Source of the DNA: Balneolaceae bacterium
GTDB lineage: Bacteria; Bacteroidota; Rhodothermia; Balneolales; Balneolaceae
DNA: 64,000 nucleotides
Direction: 5' to 3'
NCBI GenBank assembly: GCA_017640605.1
Contig: JAEPQH010000003.1
Coordinates: 186,001 to 250,000 of the forward strand
Shown piece after piece: positions 28,988 to 37,442 of the stretch. The notes beneath the pieces were generated by a model. The model ran no database searches, was not told where the DNA came from, and saw only the letters and a program-made list of their open reading frames with translations. The translations under genes and the position numbers were made by a program. Position 1 is the first letter of the stretch; each line of letters begins with the position of its first letter.

Positions 28988-30658
28988 TCATATTATCAAC
29001 CCGTGCTCTTCCCCAACTTCCGTTGCGAGTTCATAACCCGCATCATGATGGCGAAAAACTCCCATTGCAGGATCGTTGTGTAAAACTCGCTTCAGGCATT
29101 TTTCAGCTCTATCGGTTCCATCTGCTAACACTACCATTCCGGCGTGCTGACTGTATCCCATCCCAACACCGCCGCCATGATGGAAACTAATCCAGGTTGC
29201 ACCACCGCTAGCGTTCGACATTAAATTGAGTAATGGCCAGTCGCTTACGGCATCGGTGCCATCTTTCATGCCTTCAGTTTCTCTGTTTGGAGATGCAACC
29301 GAGCCACAATCCAAATGATCGCGTCCAATCACTATTGGAGCTTTTACCTTTCCATCTCGCACCAAATCGTTGAAGATTTTCCCTGCTTTTTCTCGTTCGC
29401 CCATCCCTAACCAGCAAATGCGGCAAGGTAATCCTTGAAAAGCTACTAGTTCGCCGGCTTTATCCAACCAGTTGATGAGCGCTTTGTTTTCGGGAAATGC
29501 TTCTTTCAGCGCTTGGTCGGTGGTGTAAATATCTTCAGGATCACCGGATAATGCTGCCCAACGAAACGGGCCTTTTCCTTCGCAAAAAAGCGGACGAATA
29601 TAGGCCGGAACAAATCCCGGAAAATCGAAGGCATTTTCAACGCCGCCTTGTTTTGCATAAGCCCGAAGATTATTCCCATAATCAAAAGTGATTGCTCCTC
29701 TATCTTTGAGCGTCAACATATGGCGAACATGTCGAGCCATGCTTTCTATCGATCTGTGTTCGTATTCTTTGGGATTGGATTTCCTCAACTCGATGGCTTC
29801 TTCCAATGAAATCCCATGAGGTACATAGCCATTCAATGGATCATGAGCGGATGTTTGATCCGTAAGAATATCGGGGGTGATTCCATCTTCAATCAGTTTT
29901 TCCAGCACATCTCCAATATCGCCAACCAGACCTACCGAGATGTTTTCTTTTTTCTCTTTGGCATCCACCACCCATCGAATGGCTTCCTCATACGAGTGCG
30001 TCATTCTATCGATGTACTTGGTTTTGATTCGTTTTTCGATGCGACTCGGATCAATATCCACACCCAAAAAAGTAGCTCCGGCCATGGTAGCTGCTAAAGG
30101 TTGAGCCCCTCCCATTCCACCAATTCCACCGGATACCAAAAGCTTGCCCGAAAGATCTCCACTAAAGTGTTTATCAGCACAGGCTACGAAAGTCTCGTAG
30201 GTTCCTTGAAGAATTCCCTGAGTTCCAATATAAATCCACGAACCGGCAGTCATTTGTCCGTACATCATCAAACCACGTGATTTCAACTCATTAAAATGAT
30301 CCCAATTCGCCCATTCTGGTACTAAATTGCTATTCGCAATGAGCACTCGTGGCGCCTCAGGATGGGATCGAATTACGCCCACCGGTTTTCCGGATTGCAC
30401 CAACAAACTTTCATCGTTTTCCAGAGTTAGTAGCTGCTCGATGATTTTTTCCAGAGCTGCTCTATTTCGCACTGCCTGACCATTTCCACCATACACGATA
30501 AATTCATCGGGATTTTCGGCCACTTCCGCATCCAGATTATTCAGCAGCATACGAAGTGGAGCCTCTGTCTGCCAGCTTTTGGCATTTAATGTTGCTCCGG
30601 TTGGTGCTTTGTAGTTGGGATGAGCAGCGTAGGTATTAAGAAAGTCCGAAAGCTTCAT
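28988..30658 (-). CDS. hutU: Urocanate hydratase
   Basis: A 556-residue NAD-dependent enzyme, the second step of histidine degradation. The NAD-binding segment is [19 protein letters not shown]. Further signatures are [32 protein letters not shown] (with the conserved Cys) and [12 protein letters not shown] near the end. Full length. Its start overlaps the hutH stop by 23 bp. Confidence 0.96.
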   Translation of the reverse strand: MKLSDFLNTYAAHPNYKAPTGATLNAKSWQTEAPLRMLLNNLDAEVAENPDEFIVYGGNGQAVRNRAALEKIIEQLLTLENDESLLVQSGKPVGVIRSHPEAPRVLIANSNLVPEWANWDHFNELKSRGLMMYGQMTAGSWIYIGTQGILQGTYETFVACADKHFSGDLSGKLLVSGGIGGMGGAQPLAATMAGATFLGVDIDPSRIEKRIKTKYIDRMTHSYEEAIRWVVDAKEKKENISVGLVGDIGDVLEKLIEDGITPDILTDQTSAHDPLNGYVPHGISLEEAIELRKSNPKEYEHRSIESMARHVRHMLTLKDRGAITFDYGNNLRAYAKQGGVENAFDFPGFVPAYIRPLFCEGKGPFRWAALSGDPEDIYTTDQALKEAFPENKALINWLDKAGELVAFQGLPCRICWLGMGEREKAGKIFNDLVRDGKVKAPIVIGRDHLDCGSVASPNRETEGMKDGTDAVSDWPLLNLMSNASGGATWISFHHGGGVGMGYSQHAGMVVLADGTDRAEKCLKRVLHNDPAMGVFRHHDAGYELATEVGEEHGLII

Positions 30659-32201
30659 CTAAATCTCCGTTCAATGAAATGTTTAATTTTTTTGCGGTTT
30701 GATTGGCGACCTGATTTAACGCGAGTGAAGTAATCAATTGCTGTGCTTTGGCAATATCTACCCCAAACACGCGATCCTGATCTGCGTGATCTATTTTAGT
30801 ACGAACTAAGGCATGGCATTCTTCCAGAATTGGACCCGATTTCATGGGACGACGGAAATCGAAAGCTTGTGCGGCCGTTACCAACTCAATCGAGAGAATT
30901 TTGCTGATGTTGTCGATCACTTCATTCAGTTTTCTGGCACTTATGGAGCCCATACTCACGTGATCTTCCTGCCCAAGAGAGGTTGGAATGGAATCGGCAG
31001 ATGCGGGAAAACACAGCGATTTGTTCTCACTAACCAGCGCTGCCGATGTGTATTGAGGAATCATGAACCCTGAATTCAGACCAATGTCATTCATCAGAAG
31101 TTTTGGTAGTCCTTCATTTCCTCCTTCAAGCAACAAATAAATTCGTCGATCAGAGATATTTCCCAGTTCATGAGCTGCTACGGTCAAATAATCGCAGGGA
31201 ATAGCTAATGGTTGTCCATGAAAGTTTCCTCCGCTGATGGATTCCTCAGCGGATAAAATGATGGGGTTGTCGGTTACCGAATTGATCTCAATCTCAACCA
31301 ACTCTTTAACATGCTTCCAGGCATTTCGGGAAGTCCCGTGCACCTGCGGAATACAACGAATGGAATAGGGATCTTGCACCCGTCCGCATTCGGCATGACT
31401 TTGCAACATCTCCGAACCATTCAATAAAGTCCGCATTCGATGAGCGACCAACTTGCATCCATCAAACGGGCGGATGTCATGCAATTGCTTCTTAAACGGA
31501 CTTGCAGAACCGAGCACGCCTTCCAAACTCATTGCCCCGATAATGTCGGCCACATCTAAATAGTGATACATCCGATACACTGCCCAGGCTGCGTGAGCGG
31601 CAATAAATTGTGTTCCGTTGATGAGTGCCAAGCCTTCCTTTGCTTGTAATTTTAGTGGCGTCATACCAAGCTGCATGTAGGCCAAATCAGCGGAAACACG
31701 TTCCCCTTTCCAATCGAATTTTCCTAAACCAATCAGCGGTAAAAACAGATGTGCCAGCGGTGCCAAATCTCCGGAAGCACCCACCGATCCCTTTTCAGGA
31801 ACCACCGGAATCATGTCCTGATCCACAAAAAATAACATCCGCTCCAGCGTCTCTTCCCGGATGCCTGAGTAACCAAAACTTAAGTTGTGCAGCTTTAGAA
31901 TCAGCATCATTTTGGCGAGCTTGGAATCAATGGCGTTACCCACACCCACACTGTGACTCCTCAAAATGTTTTCCTGTAACTGTCGGGTATCTTTTTTGGA
32001 AATGGTGGTGTTACAAAGCGGACCAAAACCGGTATTTATTCCATAAACCACATCTCCACGCTCCACAATCTCATCCACATAGCTACTGCTTTGTCGGATT
32101 TTATTCCGAACTGTTGGAGTCAGCTCTCCTTTTCGCCGACCTTCAGCCAAATCAACCAACACCTGAATCGTCAGGCGATCTTCACCGAATTTAAATTTCA
32201 T
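30636..32201 (-). CDS. hutH: Histidine ammonia-lyase
   Basis: A 521-residue enzyme that deaminates histidine to urocanate. The MIO cofactor triad Ala-Ser-Gly is in [14 protein letters not shown]. The [10 protein letters not shown] loop with its catalytic Tyr and the helix [11 protein letters not shown] are present. It is the first gene of hutH-hutU-hutI-hutG, reading away from the LysR-type gene 76 bp upstream. Confidence 0.96.
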   Translation of the reverse strand: MKFKFGEDRLTIQVLVDLAEGRRKGELTPTVRNKIRQSSSYVDEIVERGDVVYGINTGFGPLCNTTISKKDTRQLQENILRSHSVGVGNAIDSKLAKMMLILKLHNLSFGYSGIREETLERMLFFVDQDMIPVVPEKGSVGASGDLAPLAHLFLPLIGLGKFDWKGERVSADLAYMQLGMTPLKLQAKEGLALINGTQFIAAHAAWAVYRMYHYLDVADIIGAMSLEGVLGSASPFKKQLHDIRPFDGCKLVAHRMRTLLNGSEMLQSHAECGRVQDPYSIRCIPQVHGTSRNAWKHVKELVEIEINSVTDNPIILSAEESISGGNFHGQPLAIPCDYLTVAAHELGNISDRRIYLLLEGGNEGLPKLLMNDIGLNSGFMIPQYTSAALVSENKSLCFPASADSIPTSLGQEDHVSMGSISARKLNEVIDNISKILSIELVTAAQAFDFRRPMKSGPILEECHALVRTKIDHADQDRVFGVDIAKAQQLITSLALNQVANQTAKKLNISLNGDLDEAFGLS

Positions 32202-32277
32202 ATCTCATTCCAATTTGACTAAATGTATGTCGCTCTTCCGATAACTTGTAATTACCAATTTTTATATATTGATAATT

Positions 32278-33165
32278 ATGAGTAATGAATTAGAGTTGCG
32301 ACATCTACGCTATTTTAGAAGAGTTGCCAAAGAACTGCACTTTGGCAAAGCGGCCGAGCAGTTGTATGTAACACAGCCTGCACTTAGTCGGCAAATAAAG
32401 CAGTTGGAAGAAATTCTTGGCGTTTCCTTATTTCTCAGAACCAAGAGAAGTGTGCAGCTCACCAAAGCCGGTGAATATTTACTCGCCGAATCTAATCAAC
32501 TATTTGAGCACCTTGAGTTCGTTAAAGACAATCTTCGGCACATTCAAAATGGAGATCAGGGAGAACTGAGAATCGGATTTGTGGGGTCGGCTATGCAATC
32601 GGTAATTCCCGAGCTATTGAAACATATCAATATAGAATCGCCGGGAATTCATACCGTGCTTACTGAACTGCCGAATCAGCAGCAAATCGATATGTTAAAA
32701 ACCGATCAGCTGGATATAGGTTTTATCCGAACCTTGCGACTTCCATCAGGTATCGAAAAACTGGATGTGATGGAAGAAAACTTTTGTTTGGTTGTTCCCG
32801 AGCAATATCCGTTAGATCAGCACTCATTTTCATCAGTATCGGACTTAAAAAATGAATCGTTTATCTTGTTTTCGAGTCAGTACAGCCACGGTTATTTTGA
32901 TAAAATCATGAGCATTTTTGAGGATGCCGGGTTTAGTCCACAAGTTGCGCATGAGTCGGTACATGCAAGCTCGATATTTCGGCTTGTGGAGCATGGACTG
33001 GGAATTGGAATTGTACCAAGTAGTCTAAAACAGGGCTTCAATTTGAATATCAAATTCATTGAACTTACCCAAATTCCCCAGCGAACTACACTTTCTTCCG
33101 TTTGGAAGACCAACCATCGCAATCCTTTGGTAGATCGGGTAATACCTCTTCTAAAAGCGCTCTAA
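32278..33165 (+). CDS. LysR-type regulator, probable regulator of the hut operon
   Basis: A 295-residue protein. The winged-helix HTH reads LRHLRYFRRVAKELHFGKAAEQLYVTQPALSRQIKQLE. The effector-binding domain covers about residues 90-290. ATG at 32278 is chosen; an upstream TTG adds only three residues. It is divergent from hutH with 76 bp between start codons, the classic LysR layout in which the regulator controls the opposite gene. The AT-rich spacer should hold its site. Hut operons are more often controlled by HutC or HutP, so the link is inferred from position. Confidence 0.85.
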   Translation: MSNELELRHLRYFRRVAKELHFGKAAEQLYVTQPALSRQIKQLEEILGVSLFLRTKRSVQLTKAGEYLLAESNQLFEHLEFVKDNLRHIQNGDQGELRIGFVGSAMQSVIPELLKHINIESPGIHTVLTELPNQQQIDMLKTDQLDIGFIRTLRLPSGIEKLDVMEENFCLVVPEQYPLDQHSFSSVSDLKNESFILFSSQYSHGYFDKIMSIFEDAGFSPQVAHESVHASSIFRLVEHGLGIGIVPSSLKQGFNLNIKFIELTQIPQRTTLSSVWKTNHRNPLVDRVIPLLKAL

Positions 33166-33234
33166 AATCTGATTTGGGAATGTTCTTTACCTCAATTACT
33201 ATGTGGGAATCCAATCTAACTAACCCACCAAACT

Positions 33235-33612
33235 ATGGAACATGCAATCAGCTGGTTTGAAATTCCTGTTTCAGACATGGAACGTGCCACCACTTTTTAT
33301 GAAACTATTCTGGATATAAAACTCGCCTCACTAGATATGGGTGATGAATTTAAGATGGCTACTTTTCCCGGTGATATGGAATCGGTATCGGGTGCACTGG
33401 TTTTTAACGATAGCTGGTACAAACCAAGCTCTACGCACGGCCCATTAGTATATTTGAATGCAAATCCCGATATACAAGTTGTATTGGATCGAATTGAACC
33501 AGCCGGTGGTACGATCACTATTCCGAAACGACAGATTTCTCCCGAACATGGACACATGGCAGTTTTTGAGGATTCGGAGGGAAATCGAATTGCTTTACAT
33601 TCCAATCATTAA
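33235..33612 (+). CDS. VOC-family (glyoxalase/dioxygenase-fold) protein
   Basis: A 125-residue vicinal-oxygen-chelate protein. The start HAISWFEIPVSDMERATTFYE is typical, the middle has VYLNANPDIQVVLDRIEPAGG, and the end has HMAVFEDSEGNRIALHS. The substrate is unknown; the subgroup often annotates as glyoxalase or bleomycin-resistance-like. Separate small gene after the LysR gene. Confidence 0.85.
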   Translation: MEHAISWFEIPVSDMERATTFYETILDIKLASLDMGDEFKMATFPGDMESVSGALVFNDSWYKPSSTHGPLVYLNANPDIQVVLDRIEPAGGTITIPKRQISPEHGHMAVFEDSEGNRIALHSNH

Positions 33613-33668
33613 TCGCGGAACAAACGAATTGAATTACCGTAATTGATTCGGAATTAAATGCAGGCTTT

Positions 33669-34733
33669 ATGAAAAAAGGAATCAGTTTTGGGATACTGGC
33701 GCTCGTACTTAGTGCCGCTACTTTTGGGCAAACAATGGATGAAGGCATCGAGCTTTTTGAATCCGGAAATCACGAGGAAGCTGCTTCGGTTTTTGAATCA
33801 CTTAAAAAAACACAGTCCGAAAATCCTCAACTATACTTTTATTTGGGTCGAATTGAGTTCGACAAAGACGAATACAAAAAAGCCACAAATTTATTCGAAG
33901 AAGCCGCCGAGCTGGATGATGACAATTCTTTGTATCGAATGTGGATGGGGCACTCGTTTGGGAGACAAGCTCAAAATGCATCGGTGTTACGCCAAGCCGG
34001 ATTAGCCCGTAACAGTCGTAAAAACTACGAAAAAGCCATTGAGCTGGACCCAACAAATGTAGAAGCGCGCGAAAGTGCGATGGAATATTACCTGCAAGCA
34101 CCGGGCTTTTTAGGTGGTGGAAGAGACAAAGCTGAGTTACAAGCTTCTGAAATCGAAACATTAGATACCGAAGCCGGAATTCGCGCCTGGGGCCGAATTT
34201 ACACCTATTACGATGAAGTTGATTTTGCGAATTATCACTATAAGTCTGCGATAGAAAACCATCCTGAAATTATGGTATCGTATTATCGCTTATACACCTT
34301 TCATTTTAACAATCAAAATTACGAACAGGCCGCCGACATCGCCATTCAACAACTTCAAGTAAACGATACCACCGCTGCTATTTATCACAATCTGGCGAAT
34401 GCACAGCAACGGTACGAGTTGTTTGATCAAGCCATGGAAAACTACGAAAAAGCCTTAGCCATCGATCCTGAGTTTAGTGGCAGTTGGTACCAAATTGGCC
34501 GACTCGCAGCCGTATCCGGCAAGTACTTGGAAACAGGTCTTAATTATGTGGAGCAATTTATCGCGATTGGGGACGAACTTGGTGCTACCAATCTCGCTTG
34601 GGCTAATTATCGAAAAGGAAGTATTCTCGAACACTTGAATCGAGAAGCGGAGGCTAAAGCGTCGTATCAACAAGCATTGCAGTTTGATCGCGATCACGAA
34701 GAAGCCAAGAAAGCGCTGGCAGCTATGAATTAA
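33669..34733 (+). CDS. Exported TPR-repeat protein
   Basis: A 354-residue protein with a signal peptide (about residues 1-21, ending FGQ) and tetratricopeptide repeats through most of its length, e.g. LYFYLGRIEFDKDEYKKATNLFEEAAELD and AMENYEKALAIDPEFSGSWYQIG. It is probably periplasmic and likely scaffolds protein complexes; no partner is evident. Its stop overlaps the converging ROK gene by four bases. Confidence 0.78.
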   Translation: MKKGISFGILALVLSAATFGQTMDEGIELFESGNHEEAASVFESLKKTQSENPQLYFYLGRIEFDKDEYKKATNLFEEAAELDDDNSLYRMWMGHSFGRQAQNASVLRQAGLARNSRKNYEKAIELDPTNVEARESAMEYYLQAPGFLGGGRDKAELQASEIETLDTEAGIRAWGRIYTYYDEVDFANYHYKSAIENHPEIMVSYYRLYTFHFNNQNYEQAADIAIQQLQVNDTTAAIYHNLANAQQRYELFDQAMENYEKALAIDPEFSGSWYQIGRLAAVSGKYLETGLNYVEQFIAIGDELGATNLAWANYRKGSILEHLNREAEAKASYQQALQFDRDHEEAKKALAAMN

Positions 34734-35503
34734 TCGGAACTCTCGGATTTACGCTTCGACTTTTTATTCTCCAGCTTCATGGCGAAGTACGCCGCTCCTA
34801 CAATGGCAGCATCGTTCTTAAATTCGGCGGGTTTAAAACGTGTACTCAGTTTTATGTATGGGAGTGTTTTATGCGCTTTGGCACTAAGTTGTCCACCGAT
34901 GATAAACATCTCAGGGTGAAACAGCTTTTCGTAGTGCTCTAACACAAACTGAATACGTTTTGCCCACGTCTTCTTTTGAATTCCCTCTTCTTTTCTGGCA
35001 CGATTGGATGCCCGTTCTTCAACGGTAATTCCCTTAATTTCGATGTGACCAAGCTCCGTATTGGGAACCAAAGTTTCATCTACAAACACAGAAGATCCAA
35101 TGATATCGCCCACGGTTAGTATTACGATGGTTCCTGAAATTCCTTTTCCAACACCAAAAGTTACTTCTGCGAGTCCGGCTGCATCCGAGGCGTTCAAAGC
35201 ATATACATCACAGCCGGTGATTTCGGAGAATAAATGATCGGCATCAGCATCTACCCAGGCTTCGTTTAGCACGTGCGTTGTAAGAATTCTTCCTTTTCGA
35301 ACTGCGGCAGGCAATGCCACTCCAACCGGACCATCCCAATCGAATTTCTTAACCACTTTATGCATTTTTGAGATGAGCTTGTGCGGGCGCGTATCTTCAA
35401 TTTTATCAATGGATTTTTTACCGGATAAAATCTCTCCTTTTTTGGTATCAACGATGGCACCTTTTACGCTGTCTTCCTCAATTACAATTCCTAGAACTTC
35501 CAA
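34730..35503 (-). CDS. ROK/polyphosphate-glucokinase homologue lacking kinase motifs (probable pseudokinase)
   Basis: A 257-residue protein aligning by eye along its length with polyphosphate glucokinases: GPVGVALPAAVRKGRIL, DAAGLAEVTFGVGKG, LVPNTELGHIE and RASNRARKEEG are all recognisable. The functional motifs are altered. The N-terminal phosphate loop, normally DIGGT, reads VIEED (residues 7-11). The catalytic NDAD reads NASD (104-107), so the first Asp is Ala. The second phosphate loop, normally GTGIG, reads GDIIG (132-136). Glucose-site features such as ELGH are kept. The frame is intact, so it is not a decayed gene. It may be a regulatory or binding protein; sugar kinase activity is doubtful. 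Confidence 0.75.
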   Translation of the reverse strand: MEVLGIVIEEDSVKGAIVDTKKGEILSGKKSIDKIEDTRPHKLISKMHKVVKKFDWDGPVGVALPAAVRKGRILTTHVLNEAWVDADADHLFSEITGCDVYALNASDAAGLAEVTFGVGKGISGTIVILTVGDIIGSSVFVDETLVPNTELGHIEIKGITVEERASNRARKEEGIQKKTWAKRIQFVLEHYEKLFHPEMFIIGGQLSAKAHKTLPYIKLSTRFKPAEFKNDAAIVGAAYFAMKLENKKSKRKSESSD

Positions 35504-35678
35504 TGGCTTAACAATTTGGTAACACGGGATTCAAACATAAGGAAAGCCGAATAATATCCAATGTTAAATCTTGAGGAATCTTGAGTTGATTGAGATAAGG
35601 ATGCAGCTTTGTTTCTGGTATTTAACTCGAAGGACTGAAGTCCTTCTCTTGATAAAAGTTCAATGTCAAAGGCTACTG

Positions 35679-35759
35679 GTTCAAGCGTCCGCTTGGACTT
35701 GATTAAAACCCTGTAGTTCGATTCTTGGCTGAAACCGCACAAGCGGACGCTTGCGCTAG
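35679..35759. repeat. REP pair R1 (two inverted REP hairpins)
   Basis: Left hairpin 35679-35698: GTTCAAGCG, TC, CGCTTGGAC. Right hairpin 35737-35756, inverted: GCACAAGCG, GA, CGCTTGCGC, followed by TAG. The 38-nt spacer between them is shared with R6 at 33 of 38 positions. Together they form a BIME-like unit of the kind mobilised by RAYT transposases. Confidence 0.8.
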
Positions 35760-35947
35760 GTGAGGGACATCCTCCCATCAACAAAAAAGGTGAGCACTTT
35801 TCAGCACTCACCTCAATTCAATTCGTAATTCTAAACTCAGAATTCGTATTTCGTAATTCTTCAGTTTTCCACCAGCACCCAGCCTTCCTGATCAACCATA
35901 CGCTTGGCGTGTTTCCACTTGATCTGCTTGGTTTCGCCGGTGTTCAT
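35743..35947. repeat. Direct repeat copy A: secA 3' end, terminator and half REP
   Basis: These 205 bp align without gaps with 38350-38554 (offset 2607). The part outside the reading frame is identical. I count five substitutions plus one more just past the end, all in the part homologous to secA. The copy carries the secA terminator and the right half of REP R1. Confidence 0.92.
35783..35813 (-). terminator. Duplicate of the secA terminator
   Basis: Identical to the hairpin plus T-run at 38390-38420. On the minus strand it reads AGGTGAGTGC, a TGAAAA loop, GTGCTCACCT, then T6. It lies just past the secA-tail fragment. Confidence 0.8.
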
Positions 35948-35965
35948 ATTCTTAACTTCACCCAT
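35861..35965 (-). pseudogene. Detached copy of the SecA C-terminal tail (34 codons)
   Basis: A short open frame from ATG 35965 to TGA 35861. Its last 29 residues (NMNTGETKQIKWKHAKRM, then VDQEGWVLVEN) are identical to the SecA C-terminus. The DNA differs at six positions in this stretch and all six changes are synonymous (Asn, Lys, Arg, Val, Gln and Leu codons). The four residues before it, GEVK, are conservative counterparts of VTIQ in SecA. No ribosome-binding site is visible. It is probably the remnant of a divergent secA allele rather than a decayed copy of the local gene, but an expressed mini-protein cannot be excluded. Confidence 0.7.
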
Positions 35966-36226
35966 AGTTGATGGAATATCATTATTTGCAGATATGGATA
36001 TCTCCAACATATGCATCGACGCTCTATCATATCTTCAATCTAATAATTCTACGTCACTTTATGGATATGTACTCATGCACAATCATTTACACTTAGTAAT
36101 TGAAGCAGATGATATTCCCAATATTATCAGAAGATTTAAGTCTTTTACTGCACGCAAAATAATCGATCTACTAAAGGCAAAAAACCAAATCTACTATTTG
36201 CGGAAACTGGAAACGAGGAAACACGA
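35966..36226 (+). pseudogene. N-terminal fragment of a RAYT transposase
   Basis: This stretch encodes residues such as ICIDALSYLQSNNSTSLYGYV, LMHNHLHLVIEADD (the HxH metal motif) and RRFKSFTARKIIDLLK, ending YLRKLETRKHD. That matches the first two thirds of a Y1-type REP-associated tyrosine transposase. The true N-terminus is missing where it abuts the secA-tail copy. The C-terminus stops exactly where REP cluster R2 begins. A matching C-terminal fragment in the same orientation lies at 38168-38285, so one RAYT gene appears to have been split. Confidence 0.75.
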
Positions 36227-36288
36227 TCCCACCCTAGCGCAGACTTGCTACACTTGCGCTAGTTTAGGGGCTTGCGCTAGTTTAGGGC
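36227..36288. repeat. REP cluster R2 with an 18-bp tandem repeat
   Basis: Begins CCCACCCTAGCGCAGAC and contains two tandem 18-bp units (36252-36269 and 36270-36287) reading CTTGCGCTAGTTTAGGG plus one variable base. The CTAGCGC core is shared with R5, and inverted with R1, R3 and R6. It separates the RAYT N-fragment from the first passenger gene. Confidence 0.75.
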
Positions 36289-36296
36289 ACTTCATA

Positions 36297-36734
36297 TCAT
36301 TTACCCTTAACTAAGTCCTGTTTCAATAATTCAAATAAATTTAAAATAGATTCTGATTGATTTACAGTACTTACGATTTCATCAAATTCCCCCCCTGATT
36401 CCCAAAAATACCTATCTCTATAAATCTTATCTAGGATCAACTTCTTAACATCCAATAAGTTGTAGATTTTCTTGTTCTCTTTATATTTAAATTTGACTCT
36501 AATATTCTGTTCAAGAAAAACATTATACCCCCAAAATAGACCAATACTATTTAACTTAGTTGCCTCCTTTATTATCCAGCTCTTTCCAGTACAATCAATC
36601 AATAGAAGGTTATTAAAATAACCACCTTTTAGTACGTAATTTGTAGTCTTTGTTAATACATCAACATTTTGACAGTAATCAAAGGTTGTTTTGTCAAGCG
36701 TTATTATTGGAAAGTTAAATGGATATTTGGTCAT
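36297..36734 (-). CDS. Unknown AT-rich passenger gene 1 between REP elements
   Basis: A 145-residue protein with no signal peptide, no membrane span and no family I recognise. It is rich in Lys, Ile, Asn and aromatic residues, and its DNA is clearly more AT-rich than neighbouring housekeeping genes, which suggests transfer. It lies 8 bp from REP cluster R2 at its 3' side and 26 bp from R3 at its 5' side. A short cytoplasmic protein such as an immunity or effector protein is possible, but nothing in the sequence proves it. Confidence 0.6.
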   Translation of the reverse strand: MTKYPFNFPIITLDKTTFDYCQNVDVLTKTTNYVLKGGYFNNLLLIDCTGKSWIIKEATKLNSIGLFWGYNVFLEQNIRVKFKYKENKKIYNLLDVKKLILDKIYRDRYFWESGGEFDEIVSTVNQSESILNLFELLKQDLVKGK

Positions 36735-36760
36735 TTTCTAAAAGCTGTAATATAAAATCT

Positions 36761-36798
36761 GGTTCAAGCGTCATACCGCGTCTGCGCTAGTTTGGGGG
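36761..36798. repeat. Variant REP R3
   Basis: Reads GGTTCAAGCGTC, ATACCGCGT, CTGCGCTAGTTTGGGGG. It looks like the left arm of an R1/R6-type unit joined directly to a right arm after internal deletion. It lies between the two passenger genes and shares CAAGCGTCATACCGCGT with R4. Confidence 0.7.
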
Positions 36799-36802
36799 TA
36801 TT

Positions 36803-37246
36803 TCAATCAATTCTTAAAGTATCTACTTGACAATTAAGCTGATTTTTAGCGCCTATTTTATCTGACCATATAAATACTTTATGTATATCATCTGTCTCAA
36901 AGAAATAATCTAGAAAGTTTACATCTTGATATAGTGTGTCTTTCAAAAGTTGATCTTTGATTGTCCATATTTCATAATTCAAATTTCCTTCTGAATAATG
37001 TTCAATTTTTAACTTCTTTGGGAATAAAGTGTCTACAGAAGTTTGAAATTCAATTCTAAGTTTAAAAGTATTTAATTTTAAAGAGGAGCTCATTTTCATT
37101 TCAAACCTTCCGCACTCTCCCAAATAGTTATAAATAGAACTACCTTCAAGTTTATACACTCTTACTGTATCAAAAAAGAAACAGTTAGCAGAAGCGAGTA
37201 TAAGAAGAGATATGATGACAATCTTAAAGACCTGCATCCTGATCAT
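36803..37246 (-). CDS. Unknown AT-rich passenger gene 2, exported protein
   Basis: A 147-residue protein with an N-terminal signal sequence (about residues 5-22, ending LASANC). The Cys could be lipidated, but Asn before it departs from the usual lipobox. The rest is beta-strand-like, with aromatic and charged residues and no known domain. It starts at ATG 37246, or at Met4 (37237). Strongly AT-rich compared with flanking genes. Its 3' end lies four bases from REP R3 and its 5' end four bases from REP R4. Confidence 0.6.
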   Translation of the reverse strand: MIRMQVFKIVIISLLILASANCFFFDTVRVYKLEGSSIYNYLGECGRFEMKMSSSLKLNTFKLRIEFQTSVDTLFPKKLKIEHYSEGNLNYEIWTIKDQLLKDTLYQDVNFLDYFFETDDIHKVFIWSDKIGAKNQLNCQVDTLRID

Positions 37247-37250
37247 ATTT

Positions 37251-37273
37251 TAGCGCAAGCGTCATACCGCGTT
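37251..37273. repeat. Variant REP R4
   Basis: Reads TAGCGCAAGCGTC then ATACCGCGTT. It combines the TAGCGCAAGCG core of R5 with the ATACCGCGT tail of R3. It lies between passenger gene 2 and the IS110-type fragment. Confidence 0.65.
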
Positions 37274-37402
37274 CAAAATCAATTCTTGTTTTAGATTTTT
37301 AGTTGGGTCATATGGTTGCTCATTTTTCCATAGACTGTACATAAGAATTAATAATTTTCTTGCCACAGCAATCACTCCTTGTTTCTTAGCCTGTTGGCCC
37401 AC
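37262..37402 (-). pseudogene. C-terminal fragment of an IS110/IS116-type transposase
   Basis: The minus strand encodes KKQGVIAVARKLLILMYSLW then KNEQPYDP, the typical C-terminal end of IS110/IS116/IS902 transposases. The catalytic N-terminal domain is absent. The frame stays open into REP R5 (37397-37426) upstream, so the apparent start codons there are not original. A dead fragment caught between REP R4 and R5. Confidence 0.65.
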
Positions 37403-37426
37403 CCTAGCGCAAGCGTCCGCTTGTGC
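37397..37426. repeat. REP R5
   Basis: CCCACCCTAG followed by a 9-bp hairpin, GCGCAAGCG, TC, CGCTTGTGC, with one G-T pair. The tetranucleotide directly 5' of the hairpin (CTAG) fits the layout of RAYT substrates, in which a conserved tetranucleotide precedes the stem. It lies 16 bp past the stop of the intact RAYT gene. Confidence 0.8.
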
Positions 37427-37442
37427 TCTTCCTATTCCATAT

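Noticed and set aside
35904-36314. 136-codon frame as a complete RAYT gene
   Set aside because: Its first part runs antisense to the secA-tail copy and its last part is translated REP DNA. Only the middle is RAYT sequence, so I list a fragment.
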